DNA of 64,000 bases from Diploscapter coronatus (taxonomy: Eukaryota > Nematoda > Chromadorea > Rhabditida > Rhabditidae). Made by a program: the position numbers and the translations under genes. Location: the NCBI GenBank assembly GCA_964036155.1, contig OZ038423.1, positions 68,711,249-68,775,248 of the forward strand. Reading direction: 5' to 3'. The notes beneath the pieces were generated by a model. The model did not search any database and was not told the origin of the DNA. It was given only the letters and a program-made list of their open reading frames with translations. Every line of letters starts with the position of its first letter. The stretch's first letter is position 1. Shown here in pieces: positions 13,271 through 26,141 of the stretch.

Positions 13271-13574
13271 ATATCTGAGACGGTTTCCAGCTCTATTCTT
13301 CAACATTGGGTGGTTAAGAAATTACAAGATTTACGACCAGTTGCTGTAAATGCAATTCGAGATGTGATAGACTACTGTATTGTTTTATTCGGGTTTTATA
13401 AGTCATGAGAAAAGGAATAAATTTTGAATTTCTAATTTTTATTGTGAATATCGGAAGTTTGCTTCTTCAAGATTATTATTTTTGCTTTTCGTAATTTTAA
13501 ATTTTTCGGAGGTTTTCAAAATTCGTGATTTGTCGAGAAAATTTGTTCGCATTTTTATTGATTTTTTTCAGGAA
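13271..13574 (+). promoter_or_regulatory. Compact intercistronic region with poly(A) signal and trans-splice acceptor
   Basis: AATAAA at 13416-13421 serves syntaxin-18. A T-rich stretch follows, then TTTTTTTCAG at about 13571, only 3 bases before the next ATG. Signal-to-acceptor distance is about 150 bases, as in nematode operons where the downstream gene receives SL2. Confidence 0.5.
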
Positions 13575-15122
13575 ATGCCGAATGATTCTGATTCTGACAA
13601 AGAGATGAACGACCTGGATCGGTTCGATCCGGAAAACCCCGATCCGGAGTCCGAAGAAAAGGAGGAGGAATCTGGCAAGAAGTCGGGAACTAGAGCCCCC
13701 TTCACGAGGACTCACAAAATCCAGCAGGCAGGGCTTTTCTTTTAGAAATGATGAACGGTTTTCTCCGAATTATTCCATTCTTTAAATGAAGGAGGTTATT
13801 TTTCTGTAGCACATTTGAGTATCCGGAAGATTATTTTATTTTGATGACGATTGTATTTTTTCTTTGAAGCATTTATGAGAATTTTTTTTTTTAATTTACT
13901 GAATTTTTGAATGTATTTTCCAGGAACGCGGAAAGTTCCACCTCCTCCTAGGCATCACGGGCAGCATCGCGACGATCAAACTGAAGGAGCTGATCGACGA
14001 TCTCTACAAATTCGCTCCCAAGGACAAGTTGGTCATCAAGGTTGACTTCCTTATTTGTAATTTTATAAATTTCAAAAAATCTCACAAATGTTCTAATTTG
14101 CATAACCAACTGTTTCGGGGGTTGTTTACATAAAAGTATAAAACCTTAGCAATAAAGGCAATGGAGATTGAGTTTTCAGATAGTCGCTACGGAAAACGCT
14201 CTGAAAATCGTTCACACTCAGGTACGATATTAAAAAAAAAAATGAAGAAAGAATACGAACAAATCAGGATTGGACTGATGATATTGATGAAACGATTTAC
14301 GACGACAAAGACGAATGGTCCATGTGGAGAGAACGAGAAGATCCTGTACTTCACATTGGTAGGGTTTTTCGCCATCTTTAAGAATGTTTCTCATCGACAA
14401 CAAAGATGTTCTGACACGTCGAATTCCTTCAGAACTTCGCAAATGGGCCGATTGCATGTTGATCGCTCCTTTGGATGCAAACACCATGGCCAAAATCGCC
14501 AACGGGCTTTGTGATAATCTGCTGACTTCTTTGGTAAGTTTTCCTATTTGTTCGCTTCCTTCAAAATTTTCGAATGCTACTCTGTGAAATTTGTATTTTC
14601 GTGTCGAATTTCAAATTTTCCTGTCAAATTTTGTTTGAAATTTTGCAGATCCGAGCCTGGGACCCCCAAAAGCCGTGCTATTTCGCGCCCGCGATGAATA
14701 CGTTCATGTGGGAGAGCATCCATACCTATCAGCACAGGAAGTTCCTCAAGGACACCTTGAAGTTTCAGGTATTTTTATTATTTATTTTCGAATTTCTTGA
14801 AGAAACACGTAAGCAAATGCCTGACTCAAACCAAATGTAACAGTCCTGAAAGGCAATCTGAAGTTTCATGCCTTTTCAGTTTATTTTTATTCAGAAACTT
14901 CAACAAAAGTTGGGAAGGATCAAGAAAGCTTCTTATTTAGCATTTTTTGAAAAACCCAATTTTTCAAGAAGTAAAAAGTTGCAGGAAATTCCTCCGATCG
15001 AGAAAGTACTGATGTGCGGCGATAAGGGGATGGGTGCAATGGCCACCACGCAAATGATTGCCACAGTTATTGGCAGTTTGGTGAAGAGCAAAATGGCTGT
15101 CTACACACCGGTTATCAATTGA
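13575..15122 (+). CDS. Phosphopantothenoylcysteine decarboxylase (PPCDC, CoA biosynthesis)
   Basis: Flavoprotein that decarboxylates 4'-phosphopantothenoylcysteine to 4'-phosphopantetheine, the third step of CoA synthesis. Exons 13575-13727, 13924-14040, 14180-14221, 14268-14358, 14433-14533, 14649-14768 and 14985-15122 give 253 residues. An acidic, low-complexity N-terminal extension of about 50 residues precedes the enzyme, which begins FHLLLGITGSIA (FMN-binding). DPVLHI carries the family's active-site His. APLDANTMAKIANGLCDNLL, APAMNTFMW (PxMNxxMW motif) and the flap Cys in LMCGDKGMGAM are all present. Human PPCDC is 204 residues; the excess is the N-terminal tail. Intron 1 appears to use a GC donor (CAG|GCAGGG), because no GT donor keeps frame nearby. 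Probably second gene of an operon with syntaxin-18. Confidence 0.9.
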
Positions 15123-15631
15123 GATTTTATTCCTTACTCCGAATTTTATACTCTTTGATTTTTTAAATATTAAAATGTGCTTCAGATTTTTTGAGGAAAT
15201 TTAAACATTTCGTAAAGTAACTTTTTCCATTCAAGCGTGTTGTGTCTTATGAAATTTGAAATGAGTTTCAAAGTTTTTGGCAGAAAATTGTTATTTTTGC
15301 CAATTGATTACGTATTTAGTGAGTCTAGTAACTAATTTATCAAAATTCCGTTCGTTTTCATATGCTTTATGATTTGTAAAAGGGGTTTGAGATAAGTTTC
15401 AGGATTTCTTGACAGTAGTTCATTAAATTTTCTTTCAATGTCACTATGAGAAATAGCATATTCAAAAATCCTCAATTTTACTACTGTTACCGGTTACTTA
15501 TGATCTAAATTTTTGAAAAAAGTTATTTTCAAAAAAAACCTGTTCTATTGATTTTTCTCGTTTCAAACGAGCTTCGAGCTACCGTAATCCTTGATTTTTA
15601 AATTTTGTTGTTGTTTTTTTGCAGACTTTCG
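15123..15631. other. Intergenic, PPCDC to ChaC
   Basis: AT-rich with no ORF of note and no clear AATAAA. It ends in a T-rich acceptor (TTTTTTTGCAG) at 15624, 7 bases before the next ATG, consistent with trans-splicing of the downstream mRNA. Confidence 0.5.
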
Positions 15632-16856
15632 ATGACAGTCGACAAATCCTGGTGGATCTTTGGCTATGGCTCTCTGATGTGGAAGCAAGACTTTCCGTAT
15701 GATAAGGTACCTTTATTTTTTTTTAATAGAAGACACCTTTATTTAAAAGGAAGTTATTTTAAAGCATTGAAGATCCTTTGTAATAAAATAAAATGAAGAA
15801 AGAAACTTATTTTTAGGCCATACTCTTTGAAATAAAAAAATTTAGAAACTTTTTCAGATGGTGACCGGGATTGTGCACAATCACGCCAGACGGTTTTGGC
15901 AGAGAAGCCCGGACCACAGGGGAACGCCGGAAAAGGTAAAAAGAAACTTGAAATTTATGGAAAAATGATTGTGTTTGGAATTTTACCTACTTTTTCAACA
16001 CTATTTCGTCTAGAAGTAGGTATCTTTTCAAAGTCGGGAAAGATAAAGAAAAAAAAAACGAAAAAGTTTTGTCCAGCCTGGAAGAACCGTAACTCTGGTA
16101 GCTGAACACGAAGCGAAATGTTGGGGTATGGCTTTCCGAGTGCCGGAAGAAGAAGTCAAGAAAACGAGAGAGTACCTGGATTACAGAGAGAAAGCAGGGT
16201 ATACGGTTGGTCCACTATTTTGGTTTTGTTTTTACAAATTGATGTTTTAAAATTTTCAAAATTTCAATGTTGAGAATCGTGAATAGGTCAAATCCAAATT
16301 TTGAAAATGATATGCTTCAAATTTTCTAGAGATCATATTGGCAATTTTATAGTTAATAGTATATCTTGAGAGATGTATTACAGAAAATAAGAAGAATAAA
16401 TTCAGTGCGCCAAAATCCGTTTCGAGCCTGATGACAAGACGATTCAACCTTTCGATGTCGAGGTTGTTTTTAGTCTTCCTATAAAAATGAAAACTTGTAA
16501 AAACCAGGTTTACATGGCTAATGGCGAGAAGGACGAACATCACACGGGTCATAGTGAAGTTGAAGAAATCGTGGATACGGTAATTTTCATTTATTTTACT
16601 TTTCTATTTTACAGTTTTCAGATTCTATCTTGTCATGGCCCCTCAGGGCCAAACCTGGAATACGCTCTGAGAATCGCGAAAATTCTACATGAAAAGGTAA
16701 GATTTTTGTAGGTTTCATAAAATTTGAAATTTAAATTTTCAGGCCCCCCACTGTGTCGACGAGCATGTTATCGAAGTCGAGAAATGTCTGCTCGAAAAAT
16801 GCCGTTCGGAGAAAATCGGCTGGGATATATTGAAGCAACTCGGTTACAGTACTTAA
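15632..16856 (+). CDS. ChaC-type gamma-glutamylcyclotransferase (glutathione-specific)
   Basis: Cytosolic enzyme that cleaves glutathione to 5-oxoproline and Cys-Gly. Exons 15632-15706, 15858-15935, 16077-16205, 16406-16462, 16508-16579, 16622-16696 and 16743-16856 give 199 residues, near human CHAC2 (184). The substrate-binding loop WIFGYGSLMWK opens the protein. RRFWQRSPDHRGTPEKPGR and the catalytic Glu context YLDYREKAGY follow, then HGPSGPNLEYA, matching the ChaC 'xGxSGxNxEYL' block. The end of exon 3 (ACG|GTTGGT) is the least certain junction. Length and the single-domain architecture favour the constitutive CHAC2 type over the stress-induced CHAC1 type (inference). Confidence 0.9.
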
Positions 16857-17652
16857 AACAAAGATTACGGTTACATTGCCGGTGAAAGACTGTTCAAATT
16901 GGACTTTCTAACGAATTTTATAGGCATCTTCAAATTTGGTATCAATTTTCATCGTCGATTTTTTAATTCGGAGAAAATATTTGAAATTCAGTTCAATTTT
17001 AGGGTCTTGTATCAAGGTAATGAAATTTCTGATTTCTAAAAATAGTGCACAATTTCGATATTTCAAAAGAGTGATGTGATATATTATTAGTTTTGAAATT
17101 TTTATGGGTTAATTTTTTCTAAAAATGAGTACTTTTTCAAGTAAATTATTTTTCTAGAAAAAGAATCGGCCCCTCGATTTAGTGCTAAGAAACTAAGAAA
17201 TAAATGTCTATCGATCGATGTCTAGCAAGTGACATCACTCTGTTTACGCCATTTTGTCTGAAGAGAGTCGCAGCGCTCTGTAAATACCTCTATTTCGTCC
17301 AACACTTTTTGTCACGTGACACCTTCTAAACCCAGGCCGAATTTCCTAGTCTAAGGCCGTTTTCTAGCCTTGATGACTCACACCCCATTTTCTCGCATTT
17401 TTCGTCAATTTTTAGGATTCCCGCTCAAAGTTCGGCCTGAAGACAATCATTTGCACCTTGAAAGTTTAAGTCTTGAGGGGTACACTTGATTTTCGAAAGT
17501 TGAGCCGAATTTCGGGGATCCTGAAAATGAGGCGGGATTTTGGATTTTTGTTATTTTTCGAGGGCTTATTATTTGATTCTCAGTAACTGGTGTTAAACTC
17601 CGATTTTGGAACTGGATTTGGGTGAAAAATCGGAAAATCGATCGAGAAAACT
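16857..17652. other. Intergenic and promoter region before the FRMD8-like gene
   Basis: AATAAA at 17199-17204 is a possible 3' signal for the ChaC gene, 343 bases after its stop. The GC-richer 17210-17520 part contains GTCACGTGAC and an AP-1-like TGACTCA near 17374. No acceptor abuts the ATG at 17653, so the FRMD8-like start may be a true transcript 5' exon, not a trans-spliced one. Confidence 0.5.
17311..17320. promoter_or_regulatory. GTCACGTGAC palindrome (CLEAR/E-box)
   Basis: Perfect 10-base palindrome identical to the CLEAR element recognised by TFEB/HLH-30-class bHLH factors. It lies 333 bases upstream of the FRMD8-like start codon. Binding is inferred from sequence only. Confidence 0.5.
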
Positions 17653-20600
17653 ATGGACGCACCAAAATTGACGATCACCGAGGAAGTCTCCACTCAGGTA
17701 CCCTCAAAATTTATCTACTGATGAAATTTTAAGGCTACTGATAATAAATGTCTAAGAGCAGCCCATAAAGTCGCGTTTTATCATGAAAATTGACGTTTTC
17801 CAATATCGATTTAAGAGTTCTTATCAGTGATTATGACTGTTGATCCTTTAGAAGCTTTCAGACTTCAAGACGTGGATTTTTGAGGTCTTATCAGTGACAA
17901 AATAGCCTTATTGATTACTTTTTCATTAAAACGTGGCTCTAAAATTTGATTTTTTTAGTTTTGAAAACTCCGATTTTTCAGGACCAGGAAAAATCGAGCC
18001 AGGATCCGGAAAATCAAGAGGACGGGAGGGAGATCATGCCTTTCGAACCTAGGCCCGTCGGGATTTCGTTTTTTGGACAGCACAAGTGGGATTTTTCAAT
18101 CCTCAAATTTTAAAATCTCAATTTTTTATTTCAGAAGGAACAAAAGTGCGGCTGAATTGAGAGAGTCTTTTAAGCAGAGCAACGAGAAATTTATCAGAAT
18201 CAACTCGGATGGCGATTTCGGTTAGTATAGCTTCTAAAGTACTCCACAGTCGTCTACAAGATTATTAAGTTATTTTTCTTTTTTAAATGTGCTTTGATTT
18301 CTTTTGAAACTTCTATAATTAACTCTTAAGCTTTTTTCAATTCAAGGTTTAAGCCAAGATTATCAACTGACTTTCTTATTAACACTTCTGAAATATATAT
18401 GATGTCATTTTGTTATTTTTTCTCGTTTCCGGTAGTGAGTTCGAAATTCAACATTTCTCTGCAGTAATTATTTTTATTGCGCAATACCTCAACATTCGAA
18501 ATGTGAAATGGCATCTTGAAATTTAAGAAATGCCATGGCATGATAGCTCAACTGATAAGAAATGCGAATTGATATTTTGGCAAAAGAAGCTGGAAATAGC
18601 ACCATTGCAATTTTTCAACATCGATCCGATGACTTTTCAAAACATCTCATTTTCTTTCTATTTTCAACATTTTACTGCAGTCATTCTGAAGGTTTATTGC
18701 TTCCAATTTCAATTTATCGATTATCTTTTTCAGGATCATTTTATTTTCAGCCTCCAAATCGGTGCCGAATTCTGGCTCCTCTAGCAACATAGCACAAGTC
18801 GCGACTCCAGAAAAGCGTCGTCTCAGCGAAACTCGGGGGGTGAATCTGCCCAAGATTGAAATGCCCCACAAGCAGCAGGTGAGATTTTTGAAAAAAAAGG
18901 GATCAAAATATAAGAGACCAACGTTGTTTTTCAGAAAATCTCTCCACTGACAAACGCACTGGGCGACCCGCAAAACCCTTCCCCACTCTCGGAATTGCTT
19001 TTGTAAGTTCAAAAAATATTTTGAAAATTAGTGCGATTTCTTCATTTCTTCTTTCCTACAATTCGAGAAATTTCTAATGGTTGTTTTTCAGCTCTGGCGA
19101 ACGCTCCGCGGAAAGAATCAGGGATGTGGTCTCGATGCGTATCTATGTTCCACACCTCCTTGAGGAACACCCTGAAGATGAAGAGCACGGAAGTGGTGGA
19201 ATTCTGTTTGACATCGAAGGTGGAAGGGAAGCGACTACAGAATTTCTGCTCCAGTTGATGGCCAGAGAGTACGGTATCGAGCAAACCACTGCAAGCGAAG
19301 CATTTGCATTATGGATGGTCTCTCCACTTTTGGGTAGGCTAGAAATTATAGAAAATGAAGAGATATAAAGTGGTTAAGGAAAAAGTAGAGATAGTGCAAA
19401 TTTAAGAGAGGAAATTGATATAAAAATGGTTAGAAAAGAGTTAGAGGTTATTGAAAATGGAGAAGGAGAAAAGATAGAAAATGTTAGAGAAAATTTGTTG
19501 TCTCTTCTTTTTGCATACTATTTCTTATGAACTTAAACAAGACTATTGATTTTGAAAAGAAGCATGATAGACTCTAGGCGAGGGAGAAAGAAATAGTGAT
19601 AAATAGTAGTGTCCTTGAAAGGGCAATGATAGTGAGTCACTATTTGTGAACTGACTAATTTGGTCAATAGCATTAACGATTAGAAGTTCGGAGAGAAGTG
19701 ATAAAAATCGCATTTTAGAAAACGAGTTTTGAAAATGAGTCAAAAATCAAGCAATTGATAGACCTAGTGAATTTTAGGGGGGAATGAATGAAATCGAAAA
19801 TTATTGAGTCATGAGTTCCGTATGTACCTCAAAAATGTAAAGATTGGACATTTAATTAGAGAATCACTAGTAAAAGTGGTTATTTTACAGCGAAAATATT
19901 TGTAAAAAAATTTAAATACAAAAATATTTTCAGAAGTCCAACTCAAGCCCCATCACCGTCCCTATGAAGTGAGGAAGAGGTGGATGACCCTCCTGCAGAG
20001 ATTCGCCCACGAAAGTGACGAGGAGACAATGCAAGCGGACGAACCGGCCATGTTCTTCAGAAGAAACGTGAATTTGAGTCAGGACAGGGAGATCGCGGTT
20101 GGTTTTTTAGAAACATAAAATCGATTTTAAAAAACTTTAAGGAAAATTGGAGATTTTGTATAAGCAATGCCGTTGCGCTCTTATTGTTAGATATTTGTAA
20201 AATGAAAAAATGTTGGCTTCAATAGAATTGAAATGAACAATTCAAAATTTGAAGAGTAATATGTAGAGAAACTGCACATTTCTTGAAAATTTCATGATAT
20301 CTAAAATGACCATTTATCAAAAGAAAATTAAACTTAATTGCAAATTATTTGAAACATTTTAATTTTGTTTAAATTTCAGTTCTCGACCTGCTGCACGAAC
20401 TCTCTGGACATGCTGTGGTTGGACGCGAGGGCATCTCTGTTTTCTGGTAAGAAATTCAAAATTGTGTTCTTTTAATTTTTTCAAATTTCAGGCAGACTTC
20501 TCCTGGAATTGCCAGTCGCGGCCAGACTCGCCGGAATAGGATTTGCGATCGACATTGAACAATACGATGAGAAGAAACATAACATCGAATTTATCAGGTT

Positions 20601-22901
20601 AGAGACTTTTTAAATTGATAATATTCGGACGATTGCTGGAATTCGTCGAATTTGGTTAATGAAAAATTACTAAGTTTGAATTTTTTTAAATTTTGAAATC
20701 AAGTAGGGTGCGAGAATGGATTATTGAAACGCTTTTTGACTTTATTATTGAACAAATTTGAAACCGAGCTAATATTTTTGTTCTATTTTCGCTCACAATC
20801 AGCGTCTGATTATTGAAATATTTTATGAGTTTCTTTTCGAGAAATGAAAATTTTTTTAATTTTTTATTGATAATTTTAGTGCCAGAGTACTGATTATATC
20901 GGGCAAAAATTCATGGTGTACAAATTTCGAATTTGTTGAAACTTATCGAATTTTTTTCAGGAAGAATATCGATTCGCAGCTGCCCGAGTTCTTGGCGTCT
21001 CGCGTCTGCGGCAAAATCGTGTTTGGCAAAGCCCTCTCGGGCACTAGGTCAATATTTGCTTTTATTTCGAAACAAATAGGTATTTTGTGAAAAGAGTTCG
21101 ATTGAAAATGGTGGGGCAAATAAGTCTGAGTTCATTATCAAATGAGAAAATTAGAAGATTCGGATCTTGTATTTTTTACAAAATGAAAATTTCTACAAAC
21201 CTATAGGAAAATAGCTAATATGGCAATTTTGAAAATTTATAAGAAAGATATAAAATAAAAGATCCCAGGATTTTTATTTAAAAAATAAAAAGGCCTTAAT
21301 TTGCAGGGAGCACGAAGAAAGCATCATCAGGAACTGGAAGTTGGCGTCAGAAGAAAAGATGAGAAACGGCGGTGATATCAGCGACCTGAAAAGGGAATAC
21401 TTGGAGATACTCAGGACCATTCCGAGCTATGGGTGAGGATTCTGCAAATCTTCTGGATATATAAAATCTATGAAGAGTCGACTTTTAAAGATAGATTATG
21501 AAAATGCGATGAGTTTCAATTACCGATGGATCTTTAAAATTTAAAAATGACTTAGAAAGATCTGAAACTTACTTCGAACTTAGATTTTAGTATGTCTTAA
21601 AGTAGAGATATATGAAATTCAAACGATAAAGATAGATTTATGATAGACGTAGAAAATGCCACTGGAAATGAAATACAGAACATCTTATTAATAATTTAAA
21701 AACATATCTTAAACTTTTGAAATAGTATTTTCAGATCAGCCTTTTTCCACGCCTCCATCGAAAGGCCGAATATCTCGCCGCTGAAAGAAATCAAGGAATT
21801 CTTCCGCTCCATGACCCACGGCTCGCATGAAATTCCAATTGCCGTTGGAGTGAACAGGGACTTCATTACTTTGATAGATGAGGCCAAACATGAATATCTG
21901 CTCATACATCAAATTGCCAACTGCAAGTGGATTCCGATGAGGGAAAGGTGATTTTATAACTATTTTTTATTTTCAAAAAATTCTGTCTTTTTATCAGTTT
22001 GACGAACAATGTTATATTCAATCAGTGCTTGAAAAAATATAATTTTTAGAATCTCTGAGGAAAGTGACACCGCCGACGCTAACGAACTGATTCTGAACCT
22101 AGCCGGAATGGAGAATAACAAAATTATCGTCAATATTTTGAAGGTGCGATTTTTTTGCAACTTGTAAAAATTCTGGCATTTTAAATTTTCAGATCTACAG
22201 TAACCAGTCACCCCTTATTGAAGCCCTCCTGTCTTCGATGCAGGAAGTTCACGAAAATTCGGAAGAGAAACACTTTGACGTCTCGCCCGCGGTTTCGACA
22301 GGTAAAACTTTGAAAATTCAAATCTTCAATTTTTTTAAATAGAATTTAACATTATTGAGAGGAAATTGCTTTAAATTTACTAGAAATTGGCTTATTTTTT
22401 CCGTCGAAAATGCCTAAAATAAAAAGCTGAAGATAAAATTTTTTTTAATTCAGCGGTGACCGAGCCAGTCTTTATAAGCCGTCCCACGAACTCTCTGTCT
22501 GAGTCAAACTCGGCAAACTCTTCCGGATCTTCGAGAAGGTCGTCACATTCCAGTGGGAGCCAGAATTCGCTCATCAAGGTGAGTGGAGCTTATTTTATTT
22601 ATTTACTGTCTATTAAAAATTCTTTTGAATATTAGGCTGAGACGGAATTCAAATTTAAAAATAGGTAAAGGGTAGGGATTTTTGTGAAACTTCTGTTTTT
22701 TTTTTCTAATTTTTAGGGGAATGAGAATTTTAAAGACCAAATTAAACCAAAATCAGAATTGAAAATTTTTTTGAAACCTATATTTAAAATTTTCAGCAAA
22801 ATCGTCTGTGCTTCGCGAGGTTTGAAGATGGCAAGTGCATTTCTGCTAATGGGTCGCTGAGAAAAATCAACTGGAACAACTTCTCAGTAAGGGCTTGCTA
22901 A
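17653..22901 (+). CDS. FERM-domain protein, FRMD8/iTAP-like
   Basis: In mammals FRMD8 binds the cytoplasmic tail of iRhoms and stabilises the ADAM17 sheddase at the cell surface. Sixteen exons: 17653-17697, 17982-18085, 18135-18220, 18751-18878, 18935-19002, 19092-19333, 19934-20097, 20380-20446, 20492-20597, 20961-21047, 21307-21432, 21735-21947, 22050-22143, 22193-22301, 22454-22578 and 22797-22901, giving 622 residues (human 464). Matches to FRMD8 include ALWMVSPLLEVQLKPHHRP (human ALWMCSPLLELQLKPHHVP), the RRNV block, IPSYGSAFFHASIERP (human LPFYGCAFFHGEVDKP) and ILKIYSNQSPLIEALL. A disordered N-terminal region of about 130 residues and a Ser-rich tail account for the extra length. The last exon reads to TAA, but a GTAAGG donor sits 11 bases before it, so a further 3' exon is possible. 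Confidence 0.82.
19360..19745 (+). repeat. Purine-rich repeat tract in FRMD8-like intron 6
   Basis: AGAGA-rich sequence with GAAATAGTG and AATAGTAGTG variants of the dispersed core. It lies inside the 600-base intron 19334-19933 and is not coding. Confidence 0.5.
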
Positions 22902-25900
22902 TTCCCAAATCCTGAGTTCCTGAGTCCAAAGAACTTGGTAAGTAAGCATAACTCTTCCATAATTTTCTAAACAAGTCAATATTTATGACTCTGCGGTTCT
23001 AACCTTTACATAGTAATGAGAATATAGAAGCAGAGTCGGTTTTTATTAATTTTCGCATTTACCTTGTTGGATCTGATTTTATTCTATTGGCAAGAAAATT
23101 TTCGTTCACTTTTTATCATTCAAACGCTACTGATTTTGATCGATTTATTGATTTCTGAATTATGACTTTCGGTGCTACGCTTTTACGAATGTACAAGACA
23201 ATTTGATAGAATAGAAGTCGCTAGATAATTCGTAAGAAAGCGTAATCGCTTGGATTTTGAATATCCAAATTTCTTAGATCCGGATTCCATATATTCCTAA
23301 GGTGCAAATTGTTCATCTAAAAGGCTATCTTTACTTGACGTCATAAAACATTGAAAGTTGTATGTGACGTCAAGTTAAAATTGCCCATTTTATCATATCT
23401 TCAATTTACTGATCCAATTTTATTGAGCTTTTCTCCTATTCGGAGTTGTGAAAAACGTTATTGATTTTTGGAGATACTTTTACTGATTCAAAATCAGAGA
23501 CAATTTTACTTTACTGGCACTGTAAAAGTATTGGCTTTTTGATCGATTTTATTGATTTTTCCTCAAACTTAAAATTGATTTGATTTGATCCTTGATTCTA
23601 TTCAAACTGATTTCCGAACCGATGTTTTTTTCCAGCAAACCTAAAAATTGTCATAAATTATGGGTACGGTTAGACTATTTATCATAGAAATTGTATAGAT
23701 TTTCGAAGTAACTTGAAGAGTTAAAAAATCATTTCAAGCTACCATATTCGGCATAAGTTATGAAATTTCACTATTGCTAAGGAAGGAATAAAGTCACACG
23801 TTGAAGCATAGGTTTTCAAAATGTTAATATACGACACTAAGTTGGCTGAACTTTTGTATTCGCTAACTCGCACCGCTCGTCTTACTTTCTTTTTGTTTCA
23901 AAATTCTTGCCCTGAATTGCTCTAGTCGATAAATTTTTCAGAGATTAATTCCAATCAATATGGTGGTTCCTCTGCCGGTGGTTTCTTTGCGTCTCTAACA
24001 TCTGACGAGAATATTTGGTAGAGAGAGGTCAGAAGGAGTTAAGGTTGATGAATTTTACAAAATCGACTAAAAAACTTAGTTTTTCCAAGAAACGATGGCG
24101 TAGATTTCAGGATTTTCTGTTGATTTTCATACAATTCGTTGAAATGATTTCTTTTGAAAATTGAACCAAAACAATAACCTATAAAAATATTATACTTTTC
24201 AAAGTTTTCCATGAATTTTGCATATTTTGAATAAAATATTGATTGTTTTGATTTCGCGTTCTAATATTTATCAATAAGCCCCATCTCTTTTCAAATTTCC
24301 TCTATCAAATTGATAATATGATAAGACTTATCTTTTATCCTTGCAAATTCGAGAAGAGATAGAATGGAAATTTTTGATCATTGCTCAAAACATAATATGT
24401 TTTCTTTCTTTCTATCTCTTTATTTCTCATACTATTTCTCCTTTTTTCTATCTCTTCTCCTTTCTTCTTTGTTTACTACACGTTTCACTATCTCTTTTCT
24501 CTGCGCAAATCGGGGAAACACTAATCGCTCTTTCTTCTTTATAGATTTTCTATACTATTTCTCGATTTTCTGATTCCTTTTCTATTTTTCTTTCTCTCCA
24601 TTTTTTATCTCTCCCTCTCTCCTTTCTCTGTTTCTTTCTCTCTATTTCTCCCCCTTTTCAATTCTAGTTCCTCTGACTTCGCATTTTGACCTATTCTCTT
24701 CTCTCGGCGGGGGTATACAAAATTTGAAATTTATCAGCACTTTCAATCAAAGATCAACCATTTCAAACGATTTTTCAAAACAAAAATAGGCGGAGTCTGG
24801 ACTCTGCCACTCTGCTATTCTCTATTCTAATGTTCAGGGGTAGAGACGCAGAGTATGAAATTTTCTCGATAGAAAAATTGATCAAATCTAAACTGAAACA
24901 TTTCAAACTTTTGAAAAATGTAAAAATGGTTTGAATCCTGAATTCTGACCGATCCAACTTTATACTCGATCCTTTATATTCTAATTTTATGGCTAGAAAC
25001 GTAGAGCAGAGCTTTTGAAATTTGGAAAAATCGATAAACGTACAATTTATTGGGCTGATGCAATATTTGTGGTTCTCTTACACATTTTGAACAAAGGCTA
25101 AAATTTTATGAAAAAAAAAATACTAAAAACTAACGCTTTTCCGATCGTATTCGAGTTTTTTGAAGGGCTATTTTTTCAAAAGAACTGACATTTTATGGGC
25201 GACTTTTCTTTATCTTATCGTCGTGACTATTTTTATTCGAGTTTGGCCGATCGATAGGAGTTTGCCAAAAGATAGAGGGGAAAAAGGAGGGGTGGTAAAC
25301 AGCCTTTGGAAGAGTGCAATTTTTGAACAAAGGGGTATAGTTTTGGAGAAAAACTTGTAATTTGTCACGAAAATGAATATTTTCAGCAAATTTGTTCATT
25401 TACTACAAAATATTGTGCGTAAATTCTTAAAAATGGCGATTTTTTATGTAGCATGCGAGAAACTGGTCCGGTAGTTTTTTGAACAAGACGGAAAATTCCC
25501 CTCAAGGTTTCGTTTTTTCTAGCTTTTTTCGGGTTTCCCAAGGTCTAAGTATCTCTCTCAAGGCCCTAGGCGCCTTATTGAATATATCGCCAACCTAACC
25601 CTAAGTTAGAAGTAAACCGAAAACTTGCTTTCAAGGGTAAGATTTTCCTCAAAGCCATAGGATATTCGTGGAAAGAATCTGACTTACTTTTCGAAATTTT
25701 TGTAGTTACTATTGAGGATAAAGTCTAAGATGTGTGATTTTCAAAATGGTCTTGATAAGTTTCAAGATATCTTCTGGACAAATGAGCTTTAAAAAGATTT
25801 TATTTATATTTAAAAAAATAAAATTTTCATATTCTTTTCTAAAATTCTAAATTTTGCGTAGAAACTTCTCGAACTTTCTTACGGTATCTTTTCCCTTTCT

Positions 25901-26141
25901 CCTTATTTCTTTATTCGATCATTTCATAACCTTTTTCATCCATTCATTGTATCCAAGTTTCAATCAGCATATCTTTTCTCCTACTTTTCCTTACTTTGAT
26001 CATTATCAGACTACTGTAACTTTATCGTTTCTTGGAAAATGGCGTTGGTTAAAATAAATTTATTCACTTTTTTCCGATTGTTGGCAAAATCGCCTCTTTC
26101 CAGAATCGATCTTCTGTTCGCGCTCAATTCCATCAAAAACC
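22902..26141. other. Intergenic, FRMD8-like to Kintoun-like gene
   Basis: 3.2 kb with no supportable exon. It contains a pyrimidine-rich repeat tract (24390-24720) and GAGACGCAGAGTATGA-type elements at 23980 (complement) and 24840. The short ORFs here are low-complexity. A CTTTCCAG acceptor near 26103, 39 bases before the next ATG, may be a 5'-UTR or trans-splice junction. Confidence 0.55.
24390..24720 (-). repeat. Pyrimidine tract with ATACTATTTCTC cores
   Basis: Dense CTTT/CTCT filler with CATACTATTTCTC near 24428 and TATACTATTTCTC near 24549, the complement of the purine-rich form seen elsewhere. Open reading frames across it are low-complexity artefacts. Confidence 0.6.

Noticed and set aside
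14868..14984. Extra PPCDC exon (KLQQKLGRIKK...)
   Set aside because: Direct joining of 14768 to 14985 gives DTLKFQEIPPIEKVLMCGD, matching the spacing in human PPCDC; the extra stretch is retained intron.
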